From assembly GCF_014207935.1 (NCBI RefSeq), contig NZ_JACHLL010000004.1, forward strand, positions 1 through 64,000: 64,000 nucleotides of DNA, in the 5' to 3' direction. The stretch is from Pseudomonas fluvialis (GTDB lineage Bacteria; Pseudomonadota; Gammaproteobacteria; Pseudomonadales; Pseudomonadaceae). The translations under genes and the position numbers were made by a program. Position 1 is the stretch's first letter; every line of letters begins with the position of its first letter. Shown in pieces: positions 8,508 to 16,967 of the stretch. Under the pieces are notes generated by a model. It was not told where the DNA came from and searched no databases. It saw nothing but the letters and a program-made list of their open reading frames with translations.

Positions 8508-10160
8508 TCAAAGCGCGGTAATGGTCTGGCTGAGCAGATTCCCTTGAGTGTCATACTCGAAATTCATCACACGATTCGGCTCGGTGATGGTCACCGGCTT
8601 GTACAACGCGGGATGCCACTCAGTCGTAATCGTGCGCGCCTGCGGAGTGCCAGATGCCTCTGTCCGCGAAGTCTCCAAGCCTCGGCTGTCGTAGCTGTAG
8701 GTGGTGACGTAACCCTTGTTATCCGTGCGCGTAGCGATCAGCCCTTTGGCGTTATAGGTGAAGGTCGAGTTGCTCGCCGGACAGTTCGCGGAAACAGCTC
8801 CTGCCAGAGCAGTAATACGCTTGGCACCCGCGACAGCCTGGAAGGTATAGGTGGCCTGCTTGCCCAGCGGATTAGTGACAGTGGTCGAACCGTTGGCGTT
8901 ATAGGTGAACAGGTACTTGTTCTGCACGCCGTTCAGCTCGTTACGGATGACTCGACCTTTGGTGTCATAGGCCCAGGTCACGTAACGAACGTTGCGCTCA
9001 TCCGTAATACCAGTCAGCCAGCCACCCTCGGTTGTGCTCTCGTAGTGATAAGTACGTGCCTTGCTCTGACCACCCTGAGTACGTGTGGCCTTGGTCAGTC
9101 GCCCTGCCGTGCTATAGGTGTAAACGACCTGCAGTGTGCCTGCAGCCAGATTCGTCAGGCGCTTGGCGGTGTTGAAAGTGAGCGTCATTGTGCGACCAAG
9201 AGAATCGGTAACCACAATGCTGTTGGTCGCGTAGGTCAGCACCTCATAAGTGCCGTTGGCGCGATCGATGCGAGTCAGCTGCCCTGTTGCATCAAAATAC
9301 AGATGCTCGTTGTAACTGTTGTCATAGCGCCAACCGGAGCCGACCTGTTCCAGGTGCCCAAGCTCTCTGGGAGAAGGCGTCGCAATGCCATTGGCGACAG
9401 TGAAAAGGCTCTCACGACCATCCGTATTGACCAGCATGATCTGTGTCGTGGAGATCCTGAGCTTTGCCGAGTAGGTGTGCGTCCAGTTGGCCGTCATGCT
9501 GTTGTAGTAGCGAGCAAAGTGCATCTGCGTACCAGCCTGACCAGGGTAATCCACCTCAACCTGATAGCTGTTGCCGTTTGAGACGTTGACCGGATCCGCG
9601 GCGCCCATACCAGGTGCACCTTCGCTTTTCAGCGCAGAGGCGGCAGACTGGGCAGGACACACCCCCGGCTGATCAGGATTGCCCAGACCTGAAGTTTCTG
9701 GGCACGTCAGCCGATTGGTTGGTCGGTCATAGAAAACCGGGCCGGCAAATTTGTCGTAATGGGTCTGTTTGCCAACGGCATATTGCGTCGCAACAACGCC
9801 GTCCACCGACCCGGTGAAGTTGTCGTGATAGAGCACCGCATGCGTTTTGCAGGTATTTGGGAAAACACGCTTCATATTGGCATTGGCGTTTCTCAGATAG
9901 GCCAGCATGTCCTCTGGGTAATACCAACCACTGCCTTCATTCCATTTGATCACCTTGCCACCAGAACACTGCAGCCCGGCAATCAAGTAGAAATACTGCC
10001 CACTGCCATTTGGCGTTAAAGAACTGGCATACGACTCAACGCCAAAGTAGCTAACACCGCTGCCCGTCGTGCAGTTTACCGCTGCAAGGCTGGATTGGTG
10101 GTAAACAGCGCTGGCAAGCAACGTGAGAGCGAGACTGAGCCCGCGAGAGGAACGATCCAT
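8508..10160 (-). CDS. Secreted Rhs N-terminal protein (DUF6531 plus YD repeats)
   Basis: This 550-residue protein has a signal peptide (MDRSSRGLSLALTLLASAVY, cleavage near SLAA). A Cys-containing domain of about 170 residues follows, with no family I can name. Next comes the DUF6531 Rhs entry sequence (DPVNVSNGNSYQVEVDY...MHFARYYNS) and then YD repeats up to FEYDTQGNLLSQTITAL. It stops where a one-piece Rhs would continue; the next gene resumes repeats after a second signal peptide. The two together, about 1450 residues, match the length of an ordinary Rhs toxin. Rhs repeats normally form a shell that encloses the toxin tip, so the two products may assemble together. Confidence 0.85.
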   Translation of the reverse strand: MDRSSRGLSLALTLLASAVYHQSSLAAVNCTTGSGVSYFGVESYASSLTPNGSGQYFYLIAGLQCSGGKVIKWNEGSGWYYPEDMLAYLRNANANMKRVFPNTCKTHAVLYHDNFTGSVDGVVATQYAVGKQTHYDKFAGPVFYDRPTNRLTCPETSGLGNPDQPGVCPAQSAASALKSEGAPGMGAADPVNVSNGNSYQVEVDYPGQAGTQMHFARYYNSMTANWTHTYSAKLRISTTQIMLVNTDGRESLFTVANGIATPSPRELGHLEQVGSGWRYDNSYNEHLYFDATGQLTRIDRANGTYEVLTYATNSIVVTDSLGRTMTLTFNTAKRLTNLAAGTLQVVYTYSTAGRLTKATRTQGGQSKARTYHYESTTEGGWLTGITDERNVRYVTWAYDTKGRVIRNELNGVQNKYLFTYNANGSTTVTNPLGKQATYTFQAVAGAKRITALAGAVSANCPASNSTFTYNAKGLIATRTDNKGYVTTYSYDSRGLETSRTEASGTPQARTITTEWHPALYKPVTITEPNRVMNFEYDTQGNLLSQTITAL

Positions 10161-10340
10161 GTCCGAGATCCTGCCGTGAAGAAAGGTGGCAACAGCGTAG
10201 GCGAGGTATTTTGCCTACAGCAGCAATCAAGTAAGGGGCCATTCGCAGATTCAAGACAACTGCTGATGGCACGCCCCGTTATCTAGAACTCAATCCACAG
10301 CGTCAACTGCCCCAAAAGACAGGTGCAGATACTTTCAATC

Positions 10341-10496
10341 TCACTGAAAGATTTTCGGATTCACCAACTCCACACTTCCGAAATACCCACGCTTTAAATC
10401 GACCTCACCATCAGGTGCTTCGCCGAGCTGCTGGTATTGGCTCGCACTTGAATCCCCCCACGCAACGGAGTAGGTATTCCGCCCGGTGGACCATTC
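10341..10496 (-). pseudogene. Unidentified C-terminal coding remnant
   Basis: An open frame of 51 codons reads naturally as a protein end (NTYSVAWGDSSASQYQQLGE ... GYFGSVELVNPKIFQ, stop). An in-frame TGA at 10499-10497 precedes it and no start is available. I do not recognise the family. It lies just upstream of the Rhs pair and probably belonged to a gene destroyed when the locus arrived. Confidence 0.35.
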
Positions 10497-10587
10497 TCAA
10501 GGCATGACAAGTTCTCGGTTACGCCATAGACCTGTTCTATATATCTGGCGACAGTACTTATCTGGGCGTGAAGCGGAGCCAGGCCTG

Positions 10588-10728
10588 CTACAGTTTGACT
10601 CGAGCATCAAGCGCATGTCGGATGGTTTCGAGCGCTGCCTGCAGGTGAGTCATGTGGTTCTTCAAATACTCGCGCTGGGTGATTTGAACGTGGAGATCCA
10701 GCAGGTCTGCACGTAGGGCAAGCAGCCG
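10588..10728 (-). pseudogene. Coiled-coil C-terminal remnant, possibly MerR-like
   Basis: This is a 46-codon frame without a start, bounded upstream by a TAG. It encodes RLLALRADLLDLHVQITQ and similar helical sequence ending DARVKL. The heptad-like pattern resembles the C-terminal dimerisation helix of MerR-type regulators, but the fragment is too short for a firm call. Confidence 0.3.
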
Positions 10729-10740
10729 CTATCGGCAAGC

Positions 10741-10899
10741 GTCACCTACAGCGGAGCAGGATTCGACTTCGAGGCCTAACAGGCCAATCTGGACAACGAG
10801 CAGTTTCACGGCCGGAGTCTGTATCTGCTGCGTCAGCTATGCGCCGACCTGCAATTTTCTGGCACTGGCAATCAGGTCACCGCCACCCTGCAATGGTGA
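10741..10899 (+). pseudogene. Remnant of an RsbW-type ATPase (HATPase_c_2) domain
   Basis: The frame reads AGFDFEA, stop (10777-10779), then QFHGRSLYLLRQLCADLQFS and NQVTATLQW, stop. The pattern GFD...HGRxLxLxRxLxxxL is the end of RsbW-like anti-sigma kinase domains (G-box region). With an internal stop and no N-terminus it is a gene relic. Together with the two fragments before it, this explains the 750-bp stretch 10161-10911, where nothing intact is visible. Confidence 0.4.
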
Positions 10900-10911
10900 T
10901 GGCCAAAGGGC

Positions 10912-11979
10912 TCAGCGGCGGCCGTGGTGCTCGCGGAACTGTGCCGGCGGCATGCCCTCCCAGCGTTTGAACGCCCGGCGGAAGTTGGCGATATCGGTAT
11001 AGCCGAGGGTGTAGGCGATCTCCTCGATGCTCAGGTGCCCGGCCTGCAGATGGGCGACCGCCAGGGTGTGGCGCACTTCTTCGAGAATCGCCTTGAACGA
11101 GGTGCCCTCCTCCAGCAGACGCCGGTGCAGGGTGCGCGGCGTCAGGTGGAACAGGCGCGCAGTGACGTTCAGACTGGGAAAGCCGTTCTGCTTCTCCAGC
11201 ATCACCCGCCGCACCCGCGCACTCATCGACACAGCCTGCTGCAGCTTGTCCAGCTCGCGCTGGCAGATCAGTTCGGCCTCGCGGAACGAAGTGGGGTCGG
11301 CCATTTTCAGCGGAAGATCAAGCAGCGCAAGCGGCAGGGTAAAGCCGGCCCACTCCGCGTCGTAAGCCACCTCGCAGCGGAACATCTCCTCAGCCAGCTC
11401 GGCATAGGCCGGGCGGGCAAACGGGAAGCTGACCCGGGTGAGCGCATAACTGCCCAGAGTGATGGCATCGAACACGTTCTTGATCGCCAGCACGATGGCT
11501 TCCAGCACCGGTCGCTGAATATCGCCCAGCGCATAGCTGGGGGTGAAGAGGATGTGCGCCGATGTTTCATCCTGACGCAGGCTGACGGACACCAGGCTGG
11601 TGCGCAGGCCCAGGTAGCGTTCCACCAGCTGCAGGGCCTGGCGCACCGAGCCGCTCTGCATCGCGGCATAGCCGAGGATGCCGTGGGTATTGACCACCAG
11701 ACGCTCGCCCACCAGCAGGCCGAAAGCACCTTCGCCGGTGCTGTCCAGCGCATCCTGAATCAGCTGGCAGAAGCTGCCGAAGTCCGGCTGAAAACCCGCG
11801 TCGTTGAGCTGCGCCTCGCTCAACCGGCTGCGTGCCAGCCAGGCCGGAACATCGGCGTCCATGGCGGTCAGTTGCTCGGCAACCTGCCGCAGGTATTGCA
11901 CGGGAAGGGTGAAGTCCTGCACGGCACGGGCCTCGGGAGGGGAAGTCAGCTTCGGCAAAATTGTCAATAAATGACCCAT
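10912..11979 (-). CDS. AraC-family transcriptional regulator (Arabinose_bd type)
   Basis: This 355-residue protein has an N-terminal ligand-binding region of about 240 residues of the Arabinose_bd/OruR kind. A C-terminal AraC DNA-binding domain follows, with both helix-turn-helices (LNVTARLFHLTPRTLHRRL and IEEIAYTLGYTDIANFRRAF) and the closing GMPPAQFR. It is divergent from the reductase-hydroxylase pair, with 95 bp between start codons, so it very probably activates that operon in response to the hydroxylase substrate or product. No operator could be singled out in the short intergenic region. Confidence 0.85.
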   Translation of the reverse strand: MGHLLTILPKLTSPPEARAVQDFTLPVQYLRQVAEQLTAMDADVPAWLARSRLSEAQLNDAGFQPDFGSFCQLIQDALDSTGEGAFGLLVGERLVVNTHGILGYAAMQSGSVRQALQLVERYLGLRTSLVSVSLRQDETSAHILFTPSYALGDIQRPVLEAIVLAIKNVFDAITLGSYALTRVSFPFARPAYAELAEEMFRCEVAYDAEWAGFTLPLALLDLPLKMADPTSFREAELICQRELDKLQQAVSMSARVRRVMLEKQNGFPSLNVTARLFHLTPRTLHRRLLEEGTSFKAILEEVRHTLAVAHLQAGHLSIEEIAYTLGYTDIANFRRAFKRWEGMPPAQFREHHGRR

Positions 11980-12074
11980 AGAATGTCAATCGCGAACCTC
12001 CAGCGCCGGGCGTCCGGGACTTAGCCTGTCACCGTCCCAAGCCTCTCCCGCGAACAAGTACAACCGGAGGACGC

Positions 12075-13109
12075 ATGTTTTCACTATTTGCCAAGAAGGG
12101 CCCGACCACGGCCACCATCAATGGTCAGGCGATCCCCGTCGAACCCAAGGAAACCCTGTTGCAGGCGGCCCTGCGCGCTGGCATCGACTTCCCTCACAGC
12201 TGCCGAGTGGGCGGTTGTGCCGCCTGCAAATGCCAGCTGGTCGCCGGTCAGGTCAGGGAACTGACCGAAACCGGCTACCTGCTCACCGACGAGGAACTCG
12301 ACCAGGGTTACATCCTCGCCTGCCAGAGCGTGCCGAAAAGTGATATCCGCGTCAGCGTCGACCTCAGCCAGCAGCAAGCGCGCCGCACGGTGAAAGGGCG
12401 CATCGTCGGCCAGGAAAAACTCACCCACGACATCACCCGTCTGGTCGTGCAACTGGAACAGAGCCTGCCGTACAAGGCCGGGCAGTTCGCCGAGCTGTGC
12501 CTGGATGCGCTGCCCGATATCCAGCGCAGCTACTCCTTTGCCAGCGCCGTACAGGCCGACGCCAAGGTCAGTTTCTTCATCCGCCACGTGCCCGGCGGCC
12601 TGTTCTCCTCGTTCGTGCAACAGCGCGATCTGCTCGGCCAGGGCATTCAGGTACAGGGGCCGCTGGGCGATTTCTACCTGCGCCCAGCTGATGCGCCACT
12701 GCTGCTGATTGCCGGCGGCAGCGGTCTGGCACCGATCATCGCCCTGCTTGAGGACGCCCTCGCCCATGGAATACAGCGCCCGGTCAGCCTGTTGTTCGGC
12801 GCCCGCGAGGAGCGCGACCTGTATGCCCTGGACAGCATCAGTGCGATCGCCGCGCAGTGGCGCGCACCGTTCCGCTTCGTGCCGGTGCTCTCCAACGCCA
12901 GCGCCGATGCCACCTGGAGCGGCGCGCGCGGCCTGGTCACCAGCCAGCTTCCCGCGCTGATCGAACCCGGTGCACACGCCTACCTGTGCGGCCCGCCCGC
13001 CATGATCGACAGCGCGGCAGCCCTTCTGCGCGACCACGGCGTGCCACGCGAACACATCCACGCCGACCGCTTCACCACCCGGCAGGACGCCCTCGCTGCG
13101 TCGGCCTGA
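12075..13109 (+). CDS. 2Fe-2S ferredoxin/flavin reductase, electron donor of the hydroxylase
   Basis: This 344-residue protein has an N-terminal plant-type ferredoxin domain with cluster cysteines at 43, 48, 51 and 83 (CRVGGCAAC ... LACQS). An FAD domain (QRSYSFAS) and an NAD(P)-binding domain (LLIAGGSGLAPI) follow. This single-chain architecture is that of XylA-type reductases that pass electrons from NADH to a membrane di-iron hydroxylase. It stands 46 bp upstream of the AlkB-family gene in the same direction, so the pair is most likely one enzyme system without a rubredoxin. GGAGG precedes the ATG. Confidence 0.88.
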   Translation: MFSLFAKKGPTTATINGQAIPVEPKETLLQAALRAGIDFPHSCRVGGCAACKCQLVAGQVRELTETGYLLTDEELDQGYILACQSVPKSDIRVSVDLSQQQARRTVKGRIVGQEKLTHDITRLVVQLEQSLPYKAGQFAELCLDALPDIQRSYSFASAVQADAKVSFFIRHVPGGLFSSFVQQRDLLGQGIQVQGPLGDFYLRPADAPLLLIAGGSGLAPIIALLEDALAHGIQRPVSLLFGAREERDLYALDSISAIAAQWRAPFRFVPVLSNASADATWSGARGLVTSQLPALIEPGAHAYLCGPPAMIDSAAALLRDHGVPREHIHADRFTTRQDALAASA

Positions 13110-13155
13110 GCCCCCATCAACCCGCTTCCACCTGCCCATAACAAGAGAGACCACC

Positions 13156-14358
13156 ATGAGCCTTCTGCACTATTTGAAGTATTTCCTCTTCCACGGTGTC
13201 GGCCTGATCGCAGCGGTCGCCATTCTCGCCGGCGGCGCCTGGATCACCTTCGGTCTGATCGCGGTGCTGGTGATCTATCTGGTTGGTGACGCCATCTGCG
13301 GCGACGACACCAGCACACCGCAGTTCAAGCATCCCGGCATCCTCACCGTTCAGCTGTGGCTGGCTCTGCCACTGCTGGCGTTCATCGTTTTCTCCGCGCT
13401 GTGGAGTTTCAGCAACGGCGACTTCCTCGGCTTTGGTGCGGCACTGACTCAACTGACCGGCTATGACCTGGTCGCCGCGCGCGATGCCACCTTCGCCGGG
13501 CATTACGTTTCCACCGTGCTGATCACCGGCCTGATGATCGGCATGGTCGGCACCATCCCGGCCCACGAGCTGACCCACCGCACCTGGGACCCGATCTCCA
13601 TGCTGGTCGGACGCTGGCTGCTGGCCTTCAGCTTCGACACCATCTTTGCCATCGAGCATGTCTACGGTCACCACCGCTACGTATCGACCACGGAAGATCC
13701 GGCCACAGCGCCGCGCGGCCGCAATGTCTACTTTCACATCCTGGCCTCAACCCTCAAGGGCAACGTCAGCGCCTGGAAAATCGAGCAGAAGCGCCTCAAG
13801 CGCAAAGGCCATAGCCTATTCGGCTGGCACAATGCGGTGCTGCGCGGCCATCTGATGAGCGTGCTGCTGGTGGTGGCCGCCTATGTCATCGGCGGCTGGC
13901 AGACCGCGCTGTTCTTCACCGCCTGCGCGCTGTGGGGCAAGGCCCTGCTGGAGATCGTCAACTACATGGAGCACTACGGCATGGTGCGCAACCCGGCCAC
14001 CCCGGTGCAGCCGCGTCACTCGTGGAATACCAACAAGCGCATCAGCTCCTGGACCATGTTCAACCTGACCCGCCACTCGCACCACCATGCCCAGGGCGAA
14101 GTGCCCTACCAAGACCTCAAGCCATTCCCGGATGCGCCGATGATGGTCGGCGGCTACCTGACCACCATCATCGTGGCGCTTATTCCGCCGCTGTGGCACA
14201 AGCTGATGACCCCCAAGGTACTGGACTGGGACCAGCGCTATGCCACCGACGAGGAGCGCCTGCTGGCCATCCAGGCCAACGCCAGAAGCGGCATTCGCGC
14301 CCTGCAGCAGGCCAATGTGCGCCGCCAGCCCGGCACTGCGCAGGTGGCCCGCGCCTGA
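13156..14358 (+). CDS. AlkB/XylM-family membrane di-iron hydroxylase
   Basis: This is a 400-residue integral membrane protein. All histidine boxes of the AlkB family are present: HELTH at 137-141, EHVYGHH at 167-173, NYMEHYG at 269-275 and LTRHSHHH at 304-311. Several hydrophobic spans lie at 10-45, 63-83, 118-136 and 231-260. The family inserts oxygen into terminal C-H bonds of alkanes, fatty acids or alkylbenzenes. The box-1 sequence HELTHR and TTEDPATAPRG after box 2 depart from classical AlkB (HELxHK). With the adjacent XylA-like reductase this suggests a substrate other than medium-chain alkanes; the substrate is not determinable here. Confidence 0.85.
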   Translation: MSLLHYLKYFLFHGVGLIAAVAILAGGAWITFGLIAVLVIYLVGDAICGDDTSTPQFKHPGILTVQLWLALPLLAFIVFSALWSFSNGDFLGFGAALTQLTGYDLVAARDATFAGHYVSTVLITGLMIGMVGTIPAHELTHRTWDPISMLVGRWLLAFSFDTIFAIEHVYGHHRYVSTTEDPATAPRGRNVYFHILASTLKGNVSAWKIEQKRLKRKGHSLFGWHNAVLRGHLMSVLLVVAAYVIGGWQTALFFTACALWGKALLEIVNYMEHYGMVRNPATPVQPRHSWNTNKRISSWTMFNLTRHSHHHAQGEVPYQDLKPFPDAPMMVGGYLTTIIVALIPPLWHKLMTPKVLDWDQRYATDEERLLAIQANARSGIRALQQANVRRQPGTAQVARA

Positions 14359-14446
14359 TTGTCGCAGCTCGCCTGGCGCGCCATTGAGCGACGCGCCAGG
14401 CAGACTTCCCTGTGGGCCGGCCTCCCTAGCCCACCTTGCGCAAGCC

Positions 14447-14472
14447 CCGGCCAGCAATGGCCGGTCTTTTTT
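14447..14472 (+). terminator. Rho-independent terminator of the hydroxylase operon
   Basis: A 7-bp stem CCGGCCA/TGGCCGG closes on a GCAA loop and is followed by TCTTTTTT. A separate 10-bp hairpin (GCCTGGCGCG) lies earlier in the same gap, just after the hydroxylase stop. The next gene starts at 14591. Confidence 0.85.
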
Positions 14473-14590
14473 CTGCCAGTCGCCTGTGAACCGGCACGCT
14501 GTCAGTGTCTTTCAGGGTTGTATCGCGCGGCTCATTCGGGTATCAGTGCACACGCATTCACGCATTGCCCGTCACACCCCGCCGAGGCCT

Positions 14591-15250
14591 ATGAAAAAGC
14601 TCGCTCCCGCACCCGAACAACAGGCCAAGCCCGCCGGCCGCGTCCGCCAGAAGAACGTCGTCGCCATCCTCGCCGCGGCCGAGGAAGAATTCGCCCTGCA
14701 CGGGTTCAAGGGCACCAGCATGAACACCATCGCCCAGCGCGTGGGGCTGCCCAAAGCCAACCTGCACTACTACTTCGGTAACAAGCAGGGCCTGTACGTG
14801 GCGGTGCTGGATAACATCCTCGATCTGTGGGAAGACACCTTCAATCACCTGAGCGTGGACGACGATCCGGCCACCGCACTGGCCGCCTACATCCGCAGCA
14901 AGCTGGAGTTCTCGCGCAAGAACCCGCTGGCCTCAAGGATCTTCGCCATGGAAGTCATCCGCGGTGGCGACTGCCTGACCAGCCACTTCAACCAGGACTA
15001 CCGCGACTGGTTCCGCGGCCGCGCTGCGGTGTTCCAGGCCTGGATGGACGCCGGCAAGATCGACCCTATCGATCCGGCGCACCTGATCTTCCTGCTCTGG
15101 GGCAGCACCCAGCACTACGCCGACTTCGCCTGGCAGGTGTGCAACCTGACCGAACGCTCGCGCCTGCTCAAGGCCGACTTCGATCAGGCCGGCGACGTAC
15201 TGGTGCACATCATCCTCAAGGGCCTTGGCCTGACCCCGCCGGCGGCATGA
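14591..15250 (+). CDS. TetR/AcrR-family regulator with RutR-type C-terminal domain
   Basis: This 219-residue protein has an N-terminal TetR helix-turn-helix (FKGTSMNTIAQRVGLPKANL, HYYFGNKQGLY). Its ligand domain closely follows RutR, with IDPIDPAHLIFLLWGSTQHY, ADFAWQV and IILKGLGL. RutR proteins sense uracil or related compounds; the ligand here is uncertain. The start is the ATG at 14591 (MKKLAPAPEQQ), although the frame stays open far upstream. It overlaps the next gene as ATGA. Confidence 0.85.
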   Translation: MKKLAPAPEQQAKPAGRVRQKNVVAILAAAEEEFALHGFKGTSMNTIAQRVGLPKANLHYYFGNKQGLYVAVLDNILDLWEDTFNHLSVDDDPATALAAYIRSKLEFSRKNPLASRIFAMEVIRGGDCLTSHFNQDYRDWFRGRAAVFQAWMDAGKIDPIDPAHLIFLLWGSTQHYADFAWQVCNLTERSRLLKADFDQAGDVLVHIILKGLGLTPPAA

Positions 15251-15834
15251 GTTCCCTGCTGGGCGGCCCCGCCCAGTTCAGCGAGGAGGTCCGCAAGAGC
15301 CGCTTCCTCGCTCAGGCCCACCCCCTGAACGACGCCAGCCAGGCCAGCCAGCTGCTGGCCGAGCTGCGCGATGCCGGTGCCTCGCACAACTGCTGGGCCT
15401 GGAAGTTCGGTACGCAGTACCGCTTCAGCGACGATGGCGAGCCCGGCGGCACGGCTGGCCGGCCGATTCTCGGCGCCATTGAAGCGCAGGAGATGGACCA
15501 GTTGATTGTCGTAGTCACCCGCTGGTACGGCGGCATCCAACTGGGCACCGGCGGCCTGGCGCGGGCTTACGGTGGCTGTGCCAACCAGTGCCTGCAACAG
15601 GCCGAGCGCATTGCCCATGTCCCGCGCCTGAACGTCAGCTGCCAGCTCAACTTCAGCGAACTGGCGCTGTTCAAGGCACGCCTGGACAGCTGCGCCACCC
15701 TGCTCCTGAATGAAGCCTACGACGCCCAGGGTGCCCGCCTGGAGCTGGCCGTCGCGCCTGCGCAGCTGGACGCCCTGCAGCGTCTGCTCAGCGATATCAG
15801 CCGCGGCCGCAGCCTGCTGCAACGCCACGACTAG
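15247..15834 (+). CDS. IMPACT/YigZ-family protein
   Basis: This 195-residue protein has the IMPACT/YigZ signature: EEVRKSRFLAQA, then HNCWAWKFG, RFSDDGEPGGTAGRPIL and VVTRWYGGIQLGTGGLARAY. The C-terminal half is the usual YigZ ferredoxin-like domain. The family is conserved but biochemically ill-defined, related to the eukaryotic translation regulator IMPACT. The start codon overlaps the TetR stop (ATGA), implying coupled translation. Confidence 0.85.
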   Translation: MSSLLGGPAQFSEEVRKSRFLAQAHPLNDASQASQLLAELRDAGASHNCWAWKFGTQYRFSDDGEPGGTAGRPILGAIEAQEMDQLIVVVTRWYGGIQLGTGGLARAYGGCANQCLQQAERIAHVPRLNVSCQLNFSELALFKARLDSCATLLLNEAYDAQGARLELAVAPAQLDALQRLLSDISRGRSLLQRHD

Positions 15835-15902
15835 CAGGCTTGCCGGGCACTGCCGCAATCGGGGATGCTGGCTCTCTCCCGCCGCCAGCCTTGGACCCTG
15901 CC

Positions 15903-16916
15903 ATGAAAGCCGTTGCCTACACCCACAGCCTGCCGATCAGCGACCCGTTGTCCCTACAGGATGTTCAGCTCTGCGAGCCGACACCCGGCCCTCATGACCT
16001 ACTGGTGGAGGTGCGTGCCATCGCCGTCAATCCGGTGGACACCAAGATTCGCCGCAATGTCGCCCCGGAGGCCGGTCAGACCAAGGTGCTGGGCTGGGAC
16101 GTGGCCGGCGTGGTGCGCGCGGTCGGCAGCGCCGTCAGCCTGTTCAAAGTCGGCGACGAAGTCTTCTACGCAGGCGCCCTGCAGCGCCCGGGCGGCAACA
16201 GCGAGCGGCATCTGGTCGATGAGCGCTTGGTCGGCCACAAGCCCCGCTCCCTGAGTTTCGCCGAGGCCGCCGCGCTGCCGCTGACGGCGTTGACCGCCTG
16301 GGAGCTGCTGTTCGATCGACTGAAGGTCCCGCAGAGGGCTTCGGCCAAGGGCCATTTGCTGATCGTTGGCGCGGCCGGCGGTGTCGGCTCGATCCTCACC
16401 CAGCTCGCCCGCCAGCTCACCGGACTGACCGTAATCGGCACAGCCTCGCGGGCGGAAACCCAGCAGTGGGTTCGTGAACTGGGTGCCCACGAAGTCATCG
16501 ACCACCGCCAGCCACTGCACGCCGAGCTGCAGCGGCTGGGCATTGCCCAGGTCGAACGGGTCGCCAGCCTGACCCACACCGACCAGCACTACGAGCAGAT
16601 CATCGAAGCGCTTGCGCCCCAAGGCCAACTGGCCCTGATAGACGACCCGGCGCAGCTGGATGTGGTCAGGCTCAAGCGCAAGAGCCTGTCGCTGCACTGG
16701 GAGTTCATGTACACCCGCTCTCTGTTCGAGACGCCGGACATGCTCGAACAGCACCACATTCTCGAGCGGGTCAGCCAGCTGGTGGATGCCGGCACCCTGC
16801 GCACGACCCTGGGTGAACACTTCGGCGTCATCAACGCCGCCAACCTGCGCCGCGCACACGCCTTGCTGGAAAACGGTCAGGCACGCGGCAAGATCGTCCT
16901 GGAAGGCTTTGACTAA
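15903..16916 (+). CDS. Zinc-type alcohol dehydrogenase-like quinone oxidoreductase (MDR family)
   Basis: This 337-residue medium-chain dehydrogenase/reductase has the GroES-like N-terminal domain (AIAVNPVDTKIR, GWDVAGVV). Its Rossmann NAD(P) site is LIVGAAGGVGSILTQLA. The catalytic-zinc cysteine cluster is absent, which places it with zinc-independent quinone oxidoreductases that reduce quinones or enones with NADPH. Start at 15903 (MKAVAYT) follows the family's typical opening. It lies 68 bp after the YigZ gene in the same direction and could be co-transcribed. Confidence 0.85.
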   Translation: MKAVAYTHSLPISDPLSLQDVQLCEPTPGPHDLLVEVRAIAVNPVDTKIRRNVAPEAGQTKVLGWDVAGVVRAVGSAVSLFKVGDEVFYAGALQRPGGNSERHLVDERLVGHKPRSLSFAEAAALPLTALTAWELLFDRLKVPQRASAKGHLLIVGAAGGVGSILTQLARQLTGLTVIGTASRAETQQWVRELGAHEVIDHRQPLHAELQRLGIAQVERVASLTHTDQHYEQIIEALAPQGQLALIDDPAQLDVVRLKRKSLSLHWEFMYTRSLFETPDMLEQHHILERVSQLVDAGTLRTTLGEHFGVINAANLRRAHALLENGQARGKIVLEGFD

Positions 16917-16967
16917 ACTTTTGCACACGGCCGGCGTGCATCAGCCGCCCCATTCAAGGAGTGAAGC

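Noticed and set aside
8544..9581. Plus-strand open frame of 345 codons within the first Rhs gene
   Set aside because: Antisense shadow of the DUF6531/YD-repeat gene; no ribosome site and no protein-like domain.
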